The notes under the pieces were generated by a model. It was not told the DNA's origin and ran no database searches. It was given only the letters and a program-made list of their open reading frames with translations. Shown here piece after piece: positions 54,166 through 64,000 of a DNA stretch of 64,000 bases. Position numbers and translations under genes: made by a program. How positions within the stretch are numbered: position 1 is the first letter of the stretch; the number at the start of each line of letters is the position of its first letter. Source of the stretch: Symsagittifera roscoffensis (Eukaryota > Xenacoelomorpha > Acoela > Convolutidae); assembly GCF_963678635.1 (NCBI RefSeq), contig NC_087067.1, forward strand, positions 11,889,716-11,953,715, read 5' to 3'.

Positions 54166-54960
54166 CCTCTCAAATTTGAAATTTTTGTTTCAATGAAAAG
54201 AACGATTTCAAAAAAATTGCTGCCTGAGCACCTAAGCCCAAATTTTTCTACCTATTTTTTTCGCCAAATTTATCATTTATGGCCCTCGGAGTAGTTAAAT
54301 TTTTGACTTCTGACCGTTTTATAAACTTTTTGATTACTCTCGAAAACTACCCTACCATAATTGAGAGTTTGGGTTCAATTCAAGGAACGCTTTCTGGAAA
54401 GCTCATTTGCTCTTGCAATTACCCCCAAATTTTTCTGACATCAAAAATTATGGTCCTCGGGAAAGTCAAAATTTTGATTTTTCTTACCGTTTTTTTAAAA
54501 GTTTTTGACATTTCTCGAGAACTACCATCCCGAATCTGAGAGTTTGGGTTCAATCGAAGTTACAGGTTGAGTGTATCCGTTCTACATAAGCGACTACGCC
54601 CTATTTTTCTCACAAAAAACCAGGACTCTCGGAAATGTCAAATGTTTGATTAGTTGACCGTATTTTGGACTTTTCTGATATCATAGGTTTAATCAAAACA
54701 ACAGGTTGTTGAAAGCCGCCCATTATACCTGGCTATTTTTTTATTAATAAAAACGTTGTGGCCTTCAAACGAATCGAAGTTTTGAAACTTTGACCGTGTT
54801 TTGAAAACTTTTTGACTTTACGCGAAAACTGCTTTGCCAGTTTTCAGGTTGTGTTCAATCGAGAAACCCAATTTTGGGAATCTTCTCTGCTTAAACAACC
54901 ACAAGCTGCTCTTTTCAGGAAAAAATCATGGGTTTTGAAAACCCTTTTGACCGTTTCTTA
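54165..54960. repeat. Degenerate tandem repeats of about 190 bp
   Basis: Three to four diverged units share: tggccctcggagtagttaaa, tttgaccgtttt, aaactttttgac, tctcgaaaactacc, gagagtttgggttcaat. The first unit reappears at 63767-64000. Confidence 0.75.
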
Positions 54961-57940
54961 GAATTTTTGACCAATTTTTTAGTAAGTTTTTATTTTTCTT
55001 AAAATTGACACAATCAAATCCGAGATGAAAAATACCAACTGAAAGAACCAGGTGAAATTACTAATCTGCTGAAATGGCAGCTCCTTAATTATTTGTAATA
55101 GACAAGTTATCTCTATGTGAGAATTTATTATCTCAAAAATGTTTACTTTTCTCACTTGTTTAAGAAGGGAACAACTAAGCTTTTGGGCTTATAGTAGGGA
55201 ACAACAAAGGAGTCCAATTTTTGAAACCACATTTTTTCTGCCGTATCAGTATAGCAAATTCATTCAATATGAAACACAATTTCCAGCTTCAGCTGACCCC
55301 TAGTTGTTTTTTAGACAAACGAAAGTTTTGATTCACGTAATTTTTTGCAATTTTGAAACTTTTTTCAACTTATGTTTTTTTCTTGAATATTTGTATTGCA
55401 TCGCAAGGTTGCAAAGCTCCGCTTCGCCGCTGTGCTATAAACTGGTCGTTTATTGAAAGATTGAAATATTAGAACTAAAAAAATCGACCTTAAACAAAAC
55501 TTCGCGTATCTGGGAGAAACTTAGATGTTTCCAACTCCCCTCTGACGTCAATTAAAAGCTATTTGACCTATTTGACAGTTTATTTTTCAAATTGCCAAAT
55601 TACTGAGACAAACCTAAAGTTTTTTTTGAACAAATTTTTCCTAATTTTATCCTCCCTTGTGAGTTTTTTTTCAAAGTATCATGTTATTGATTTTGAATCT
55701 AGTTTTGTACCTTATTAATCTTTCGTAAACAATTTGAAACTTTTTTCTTCAGCTCTAATTGCCAGTCAGAACATTTATGGCTCTGCCTGGTCAGCAAGGG
55801 CAGTGTTTTTTTGAAAACAACGTTGTAGTAATCGACAAAATAATTTGAACTGGAGACTTGAACAAAAGTTTTTCATTGATTAACCTGGCAAATGCATTGA
55901 AAACTATTGCGTAGTACAGAAAAAAACTGGGGGACTGACTGTTGTCATGCATGAAAAACCAAATGCACTAAGAGTTTTAAATTATCAGATTTAGTTTTAT
56001 GCCGTTTTGACCGGACAAAATTACCTTTTTCAACCTAAAATCAGTTATTAAAAAGGACCCATTGCCCAACTAACTTTTCATGTTCTGTTTTTGATGTTTT
56101 GAAAGAATACTCACTTTTTATTGGTTGATAATTCTTTTGGCTCATTCAGTTCTTCGAGTATGATTCACTCCACCCCAATACTTACATCGTTTCAAGAAGT
56201 CTGGCCGAGATGAAATTTTTATAAAATGGTAATTTTTCAAAAACTGAAATATTAATATTAAAGTTTTGACATTAAGAAAAGCTACGTGTATCGGGGAGAA
56301 ACTTAGATCTTTTCAACTCTCCTCTGATGTCAATTGAAAGCTATTTGATAGTTTTTTTTGCCAATTACCAGAAAATGAGAAAATATTAAATTGTTTTCAA
56401 AAAAATCCTTCCTGACTTTATCCCCCTGAAAAATTATCTTTCTTTTGTAAAGTACAGTTTACGGTTTTGAGTCCTTTTTTTATCCCTTCTTAATCTTGCT
56501 TGAACAATTTGGAACAAGAGACCATCATTTTGTTAATTAATTGGGTGGTACAACGCATGCTCGAAAAGCTAACTGAGCCAAATTTTGTACTCAAGTTCAT
56601 TTTTGTTCTTCAGTTATGTACTCAAGTTTTGTCGGTTCAGTTGCCGCTTGTTATTTATTTTTTGATTTTTCCTTAATCGCCTTTGATTGTTTCTGGACTT
56701 TTTTAAAAATTTGTGGCTATTTGAAGGTTTTTTTGATTTTTATCTGAAGTTTTCAAAAACGAATTTGAATACGTTTAGGCACAGTCAAAAAGTTCAAGGG
56801 TTCTGATGAACGAAAAACTTACCTTTTACAGAAATCATATCTCCTTCTTTTGCTCAAAAAGGCGTTGAGATCCTTTTAAACTATAAGCTCGGAGCCTTTA
56901 CGGTTTTTTTCAAAACTTTGAAAGAATTGAACAATACTTCTATTGAAATGGCGAAAGTTCGTCACAATTAAAAAAACAATCAATCGTCGCTATTTTAATT
57001 AACCAGGAATCGTTGATTAAAAAACCAATTAAACCTTCCCAGTAGAATCCCACGCATGCTAAAGTCATTAATGTTTGATTGCTGAGCGTGAAAAAATGAT
57101 CTGTGATAAATTTTCCTTTCTTGAAACGCTCTCAATCTTACTTTTTTTTGAGCCTATTGCTTTTCTGTATAGTATTTGTCAATTAATAAAAACAAAAAAA
57201 ACAAGGTAGTTTGCATCATAGACATCTCATACTGTGCCATATCGTGTAATGACGTTCTCTTGGGCCTGAAACTGATGAAGTTGTTTTTGATAAAAAAATA
57301 CGGAATCTTTATGCCCTGGGTGGTTTTTTATCAGTGAATGCTCGACTTTTTAACAACAGAGTTTTTTAAAATTCCATCTGAAAAGTCTTGTTCTCCTGAG
57401 CTCAATATTAAAACGATTTATATGTGATGATGTTTTGTAAAGTTACGGAGGTTTAAAGAATTGGGACAATTAACGCGCGATATTTTTTGTGCTACTACCT
57501 TTTAAGCAAAGATTTAACTGCTCTGACTTTCGAAGAAAGTGCAGAAAATTTATGCTCGGGTTGGCGAGGTTTCTGTTTCAATTATTGAAGAAAGTGACAA
57601 ATATTTGTGCTCTGGGTGTTTTTTTCTCCAGACAAATTTCGACATTTTCACTTACTATTTGTGGCATTTTTTTGTATCAACCAAAAAGCATTGTTTTCCA
57701 AACTTCATTTTTGAAAATAAATTTTACTTTTGATAGTTTTTCGTACAACTATGGTGGTTTAAATATTGGCAGTTTGGCCAATTTGGGATAAATAACGCGG
57801 TATATATTTCTTGCTATTCACGCTTAAGCGGCGATTTAATAGGTCTCAGAAATCGTTCCAAGCTGAATTGAAGCATGGTATTGTGACTATGTTATTTTTT
57901 TCTACATGCTAAAAACAATACTTTCGACTTGGGTTTTTTG
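54961..57940. repeat. AT-rich DNA with old diverged repeats
   Basis: No gene seen. 55840-56170 resembles 51460-51780 (ctggagacttgaa...gggggactgact). 55500-55600 resembles 56280-56370 (gggagaaacttagat...tcaattaaaagctatttga). These look like decayed members of the same repeat family as the 50.4-54.2 kb array. Confidence 0.55.
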
Positions 57941-60560
57941 GGATTTTATTTTAGCATCTGAAAGATATTGTTGTCCTGCTCAAATTTAGCTCAAATTTGG
58001 AACAATGTTTTACCTGTGATCGTTTCTCGTTTAAATACAGGCGCTCCAATTTTGCTAGTTTGGCCAATTTGGGATAACTGACGCGAAATATCTTACATTT
58101 AAATAGCGCGCGTAAGCGGCAAACTGACGCGTTCCCAGAAAAACTGAAGCGAGCAGTTTAATCTTGTTACAGTAAGACGATACGCCAAGCACATATTTTG
58201 AATATTACATAACGTGTAAGGAATAAAATGGCAAAAAAAAAGAAAAAAAAAAACTTTCTTTTTCTTTCGATTATTCTGTCAGTTACATGTATTCAAACTT
58301 AATTTTTTTGTGCTGTCAGAACACTTAGGGCTTCACCCTGATACAGGAGCAGTCTTGTTTGTCTTAGAAATTGCTCCAAATTGGATTTAGACATAATCTT
58401 AGTTCCACTTAACACTCCGCTAAAAACAAAATATATCATCTTGGCGTGTATGGGGATGATTTTTAAAAGAAACTAAACTATTTTTTTAAATTTCATCAAT
58501 TGTTTTAATTCCATAGAAACTTAAAGGATATGCTCTGTTATGAGCAGTCTTGTTTTTACTTCGTCATTTTCGACAATTGAACTGAGCGTTTTTGACGGAT
58601 TTTAATTTTAGCATCTGAAAGATAGTGTTGTCCTGCTCAAATTTAGCTCAAATTTAGAACAATATTTTACCTGTGATTGTTTCTCGTTTAAATACAGGGG
58701 CTCCAAATTTGCTAGTTTGGCCAATTTGGGATAATTGACGCGAAATATCTTGCATTTTAATAGCGAGTGTAAGCGGCAAATTGATGCGTTCGCAAATGAA
58801 CTGAAGCCGGCAATTTAATCTTGTTAAAGTAAGACGATACGCCAAGCACATACTTTGAATATTACATAACGTGTAAGGAATAAAACGGCAAAAAATGAAA
58901 TAAACTTTTCTTTTTCTTTCGATTATTCTGTCAATTACATGTATTCAAACATAAAATTTTTGTGCAGTCAGAACACTTAGGGCTTCACCTTGATACAAGA
59001 GCAGTCTAGTTTGTCTTAGAAATTGCTCCAAATTGGACTTAGACATAATCTTAGTTCCATTTAATACTCCGCTAAAAACAAAACATATCACCTTGGCGTG
59101 TGGGGGACGATTTTCACCAAAAAATTCTGAAACAATATTTTTTCCAATATTTTTTTAATTGATCTTTTTTAAAAAAGAACAAAACACTATAGACTTTGAA
59201 GAGAAGTTCGAATTTTAAGGGATATGCTCTGTTATGAGCGTCTTCTTTTTACTTGGTCATTTTCAAAAATTGAACTAAGCGTTTTTGACGGATTTTAATT
59301 TTAGCATCTGAAAGATAGTGTTGTCCTGCTCAAATTTAGCTCAAATTTAGAACAATATTTTACCTGTGATTGTTTCTCGTTTAAATACAGGGGCTCCAAA
59401 TTTGCTAGTTTGGCCAATTTGGGATAATTGACGCGAAATATCTTGCATTTTAATAGCGAGCGTAAGCGGCAAATTGATGCGTTCGCAAATGAACTGAAGC
59501 CGGCAATTTAATCTTGTTAAAGTAGGACGATACGCCAAGCACATACTTTGAATATTACATAACGTGTAAGGAATAAAATGGCAAAAAAATGAAATAAACT
59601 TTTCTTTTTCTTTCGATTATTCTGTCAATTACATGTATTCAAACATAAAATTTTTGTGCAGTCAGAACACTTAGGGCTTCACCTTGATACAAGAGCAGTC
59701 TAGTTTGTCTTAGAAATTGCTCCAAACTGGACTTAGACATAATCTTAGTTCCATTTAATACTCCGCTAAAAACAAAACATATCACCTTGGCGTGTGGGGG
59801 ACGATTTTCACCAAAAAATTCTGAAACAATATTTTTTCCAATATTTTTTTAATTGATCTTTTTTAAAAAAGAACAAAACAATATAGACCTTGAAGAGAAG
59901 TTCGAATTTTAAGGGATATGCTCTGTTATGAGCGTCTTCTTTTTACTTGGTCATTTTCAAAAATTGAACTAAGCGTTTTTGACGGATTTTATTTTTAGCA
60001 TCTGAAAGATAGTGTTGTCCTGCTCAAATTTAGCTCAAATTTAGAACAATATTTTACCTGTGATTGTTTCTCGTTTGAATACAGGGGCTCCAAATTTGCT
60101 AGTTTGGCCAATTTGGGATAATTGACGCGAAACATCTTGCATTTTAATAGCGAGCGTAAGCGGCAAATTGATGCGTTCCTAAATGAACTGAAGCCAGCAA
60201 TTTAATCTATCTTGTTAAAGTAAGACGATACGCCAAGCACACACTTTGAATATTACATAACGTGTAAGGAATAAAATGGCAAAAAATGAAATAAAATTTT
60301 CTTTTTCTTTCGATTATTCTGTCAATTACATGTATTCAAACTTAAAATTTTTGTGCAGTCAGAACACTTAGGGCTTCACCCTGATACAAGAGCAGTCTTG
60401 TTTGTCTTAGAAAGAGAAATTGCTCCAAATTGGATTTAGACATAATCTTAGTTCCATTTAACACTCCGCTAAAAACAAAATATATCACCTTGGCGTGTAT
60501 GGGAATGATTTTCAAAAGAAATTAAACTATTTTTTTTTAAATACATCAACTGTTTTTAAT
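57941..60560. repeat. Tandem array with a period of about 693 bp
   Basis: The landmark gcatctgaaagat occurs at 57954, 58611, 59304 and 59998, giving spacings of 657, 693 and 694. The last three units are highly similar, the first is diverged. Each unit has the short minus-strand frame of about 65 codons seen at 58654-58851 and 59347-59544; these are repeat-borne and I do not call them genes. A stretch aattgaactaagcgtttttgacg links the unit to the 51.1 and 52.98 kb repeats. Confidence 0.9.
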
Positions 60561-60765
60561 TCCATAGAAACTGAAATGCAGTTGGAACATTCAGAAGTTA
60601 GCCCTAATACGAGTAGTCTTGTTTAAGTGCTTCTTGAAATGTCTGTTTAAATTCCGGTAAGAACCAAAAGTTTGTCTGTCGGGTCATCAGGCTGTTAGTT
60701 TGTGACTAAACATAAAATCCTGACACCCTTGGCCAACCCTCCAGTTCAGTTTGATCTGTGCCAAT

Positions 60766-61164
60766 TCAGTAAAGAGTCTCAATTCTGGTTCTAATTTTTT
60801 TTTTCAAAATCTCAAATCCGCTCTTAGTCAGTCTTTTAGGGTAGCTAGTTTTCCCTCTGCTCAACAGGCAGCCGTTTTGTTGGCGTAAATAACAATAGAA
60901 ACCTGGTTTGTCTAATGTAAACCCGAAATCTTCATCTTTGAAATGATTCGAAATTTGTAGAAATCTCTCCACTTTTCTTAATATAATCGCGGAGTTGTCT
61001 TTGGTGAACTTCTCGCCGTCCAAAAACAAAAATTGCGTCCGGTCGAAATATTTTAACCAGAGATTTAGATGATATCCGTACTTCGAGCCCCAGATATATG
61101 AAGCGTTTTTTCGCAGCAACCACTCTGTAATAATTGCACCTGAGTCAAGTGTTCCGTCGCTAAG
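60766..61164 (-). CDS. Terminal exon of a heparan-sulfate-type sulfotransferase gene
   Basis: On the minus strand a consensus acceptor (ttttcctgtttcag, intron side 61165-61178) precedes an open frame of 132 codons ending TGA at 60766-60768. The peptide runs D-S-G-A-I-I-T-E-W, then Y-G-Y-H-L-N-L-W-L-K-Y-F and F-L-F-L-D-G-E-K-F, V-E-R-F-L-Q-I, and finally K-P-G-F-Y-C-Y and C-L-L-S-R-G-K, with a following S-Y-P. This is the C-terminal part of the sulfotransferase fold of heparan sulfate 3-O- and N-deacetylase/N-sulfotransferases, including the Cys pair and the K-G-K-type PAPS-contacting loop region. Such Golgi enzymes transfer sulfate from PAPS to glycosaminoglycans. The N-terminal half, with the 5'-phosphosulfate loop, must lie on exons further right, not found in this window. 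It is the only host-like coding sequence I can support. Confidence 0.65.
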   Translation of the reverse strand, partial: LSDGTLDSGAIITEWLLRKNASYIWGSKYGYHLNLWLKYFDRTQFLFLDGEKFTKDNSAIILRKVERFLQISNHFKDEDFGFTLDKPGFYCYLRQQNGCLLSRGKTSYPKRLTKSGFEILKKKIRTRIETLY

Positions 61165-61178
61165 CTGAAACAGGAAAA

Positions 61179-63766
61179 TATTTGAGCTTCTTTTTTCTCG
61201 TTAAAAGAAAATTCAAAAATAAAAAAAAAACGTTTCGACGATGAGCTGATTATGATCAACTGATAGTTTTTGGTGTTTGCTTTTGAGGCGTCATTCGACA
61301 TGCTAAAAGCCTTCAATTTTCTCTCTTGTGTTTTTGTTGGGGTATACTTCAAAAAATATATATATTTTTATTATACCATTTTGAAAAACATCATCTCAAA
61401 GAACATTGGATGAAGAAGATAACAATCAATAATGAATTTGGCGCTTTCTCGTAAATACGCATCCTAGCATACGCAACCACCATTTTTTACGAATTATCTA
61501 GAACCAAAAAAAAATAATTTTAAATTAAACAAAGCTTAAAAATGGCAAAAAAGGCAAAAACACAAAATAAAGAGCTCGTAGATTTTGGCAAAAGTTTCAT
61601 TTGTTCGTATAAACTGTTTTTCCATTAAACCATTGACTATTTGACTAGCATGTAAAAAAGATTTTTGAGATTCGAAGTTAATCATTAACACTTCAAATGT
61701 AATTGAGTTCAAAGCTTAGTCTTTAAAATTGGAAAGACAATATTTTTCGAATCTCAAAACTTTATTCGCATGCTGATCATAGATCCATCAGTTTTGTTGA
61801 AAGACCTGTTTAAACCATTAAAGGAAACTTTATCCAAGTTTCCAGATAATTTGAAAATAATACGAATTTTCAACTTGTTGAAAGTAAAAATGCTTTCCAC
61901 AAGGTTTTGATTCAGGGCAATTTTTATTTCTACATAAAAATCACTAAAACCATCAAGTTGCAATGATGGTTACATAACTGCTGAAAATTTTTTTAATAGC
62001 ACTGTCAATTTTTTCAAGCATTAGTTTTCAGGTGTTAAATGTGATTCACAAAGTTCAATTTGAAGACCTATTAGAGCTGAAATAGTCCTACCATTCCAGC
62101 GTTACAAAGCAAACTTTTAGTTATATTCATTATGAATTGTTGATTATGATGTGCAGGTTATGATGTGCAGATGATGTGTTGATTATAATTTGCAGCCAAT
62201 AAAGAAAAACTGGTGAATTATTTTTCAAAGCCTGAACTCGAATTTGTTACATTTAATTACTTTTGTCACAAAGTATTGAAAATTGGTGAAGTAAATTACC
62301 CATGAATATAATTGTTGAACAAAATCAATCACACATTCAGCCGTTCGTGCGCGCAGATATTTTTCTAGGGAGGGGCGGTTTTTGGAGTTATTTTGTTGAC
62401 TTTCTTAAAAACCGACTCACTTGATTTTCCGAGCCCTCCAAAACAAAAAAATAAAATTGTTAAAAAAAACCAAACATGACTTTTTGGAGCATATTTTGAA
62501 TATGTCCAAGATTTTTTTGTTTCATCAAATTTCCATACTTTGTGAAAAATTTAAATTTAGTAAACTTTGATTAAGGCGGTGAAAAAGAATCAACAATTTT
62601 TTCTTTGATTCCTGCACTTCACAGATCATATTCAGTATACCAAACGTTGGCTTCGTAACCCGGACTGGTAGAACAATTTCAACTCTAATAGATCCTCAGA
62701 TTGAACTTTGTGAACCATTTGTAACACCTAAACATTAAAGTTTAAAAAATTATCAGTGCTATTGAAACTAGTTTCAGCTTTTATGCATTAGTTTGTGCAA
62801 TTTTTAGATTTTTGAATTTCTGTAGTAGAAATTAAAGTACTCATGAATGGAACATTCTGTAAAGCACATATGTTTTCCAAACAAACTTGAAATTCTTATT
62901 ATTTTCAAACTATCTGAAACTCAGAAAACCTGGCTAAAAACTTCATTCATTCGTTTAAACAAGTTTTTCTACAAAACCGATAGAAAAGTTTGTTAAATTT
63001 TTTAGGTCAAATTATTGATTTTCCGAGCACTCCAAAAAAACCAAAAATAAATTAAAGAAAAAAACAGGCTATGACATTTTGACATTTTCATTCACAACCG
63101 GTATATTCAGTGCATAATCACTCAGAATGTTTGAGTAACCTTCAAAATGGTCGCCATTTAAATCCCAGAACAAGTTTGTAGTCCAAAATAGAAAGCATGT
63201 CAATTTTACTTTACAATAACCCAATAATATTTGTTAAAATATGCAGGGAGATGTGCAGGCGCAAAGCTGTTATTTTTTGTTATTATTTTTTAATGTTAAA
63301 AGAGACCTTTAATCGTTGTATCAGGTATAACAAACATAGTTTCTTTTATCAAAACCGAAAATAAATTTATAATGGCGAACTGAAACTACTACAACTCACA
63401 ATTTAAGCAGAAATTTTTTCATACAATAATCATTACAAAGTAATTTTTCGAAATCAATAATATAAATTTTTTTCTCAAGAATACGCATAGTTAGAAATGT
63501 GCAGATATGAAACCTTTTTTGCCAAAGGCGAGAGCTTTGCAAGTTGGTGCAAAAGCAGCAAGTGTTGTTAGTAATAGTTGCTGAAATTTTTAATAGCACT
63601 TTCAATTTTAAAAGCTTTATTTTTGTTGATTCTTATTTAAGCTTTATTCATTTTAACCAGGTTCAGTTCGAACCCCTATTAGAGTTAAAATAGTGTTTTT
63701 GATCCGGCTACCAAGCAGATTTTGGCATGTTTATTAAAACCTATAATGTGCAGTAAGTAGTGAAAA
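61179..63766. other. Probable intron or intergenic DNA of the sulfotransferase locus
   Basis: AT-rich with no further exon recognised. It contains two diverged direct copies (about 61590-62160 and 62930-63720) sharing aaaaacttcattcattcgt-like, aatagcactgtcaat and ctattagagctgaaatag-like blocks, and a small gatgtgcag repeat near 62150-62185. Confidence 0.45.
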
Positions 63767-64000
63767 TCTAGAAAAAACCTCTCAAGTTTGAGATTTTTGT
63801 TTCAATGAAAAGAACGATTTCAAAAAAATTGCTGCCTGAGCACCTAAGCCCAAGTTTTTCTACACATTTTTTTGGCCAAATTTATCATTTATGGCCCTCG
63901 GAGTAGTTAAATTTTTGACTTCTGACCGTTTTATAAACTTTTTGGTTACTCTCGAAAACTACCCTACCATAATTGAGAGTTTGGGTTCAATTCAAGGAAC
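63767..64000. repeat. Second copy of the 54.17-kb repeat, cut by the window edge
   Basis: It matches 54165-54400 almost base for base, from aaaacctctcaa through gagagtttgggttcaattcaaggaac. Continuation beyond the window cannot be judged. Confidence 0.9.

Noticed and set aside
54279-54539. 86-codon plus-strand frame
   Set aside because: It consists of two units of the 190-bp repeat read through; not a gene.
58654-59544. Repeated 65-codon minus-strand frames
   Set aside because: They occur once per 693-bp unit, have no start context or known domain and simply mark the repeat.

Overview
The window is eukaryotic and comes from an invertebrate animal. One short host exon on the minus strand looks like the end of a heparan-sulfate-type sulfotransferase, a metazoan gene class. 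Nearly everything else is transposon or repeat DNA of animal type: Ty3/mdg4 LTR elements, a BEL/Pao element and a CR1/L2-group LINE. I cannot name the species. Composition shifts sharply between the fairly GC-balanced retroelement block (about 1-32 kb) and the strongly AT-rich, repeat-laden remainder. No bacterial-style operons, rRNA, tRNA or CRISPR arrays are present.

1-33.4 kb holds two related giant LTR retroelements facing each other tail to tail. The plus-strand copy enters from the left edge and shows only the 3' part of its last ORF, an uninterrupted reading frame of about 2,500 codons (2-7504), then a 3' UTR and the start of an LTR at 8255. The minus-strand copy spans about 24.3 kb between two direct repeats of about 550 bp (9133-9682 and 32873-33424). 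Read from right to left it carries a leader with a 21-bp minisatellite, gag, protease, reverse transcriptase/RNase H, integrase, a pol tail resembling a macro domain, a coiled-coil region, an SGNH-hydrolase domain with its catalytic residues, and the remainder of the giant ORF. This copy is decayed: frameshifts, stops, a damaged RT active site and an internal 2.7-kb tandem duplication. The coupling of a Ty3-type gag-pol to a giant third ORF with SGNH-type domains is the most unusual thing here.

33.4-45.7 kb is older mobile DNA: a degenerate BEL/Pao element (34.5-38.8 kb), a short internally deleted relative with its own LTR pair (39719-40808), and an apparent non-autonomous DNA element (42190-44279) with a foldback inside. 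45.76-50.34 kb is an apparently intact LINE on the minus strand, with ORF1 and an endonuclease-RT ORF2 that overlap by 8 bp.

50.4-64 kb is a mosaic of diverged tandem repeats: a 1.84-kb tandem duplication rich in TTTCAGATCTGAAA palindromes, roughly 190-bp degenerate repeats at 54.2-55.0 kb that reappear at the right edge of the window, and a 693-bp tandem array at 57.9-60.5 kb. The sulfotransferase-like terminal exon sits at 60766-61164, followed by AT-rich repeat DNA.
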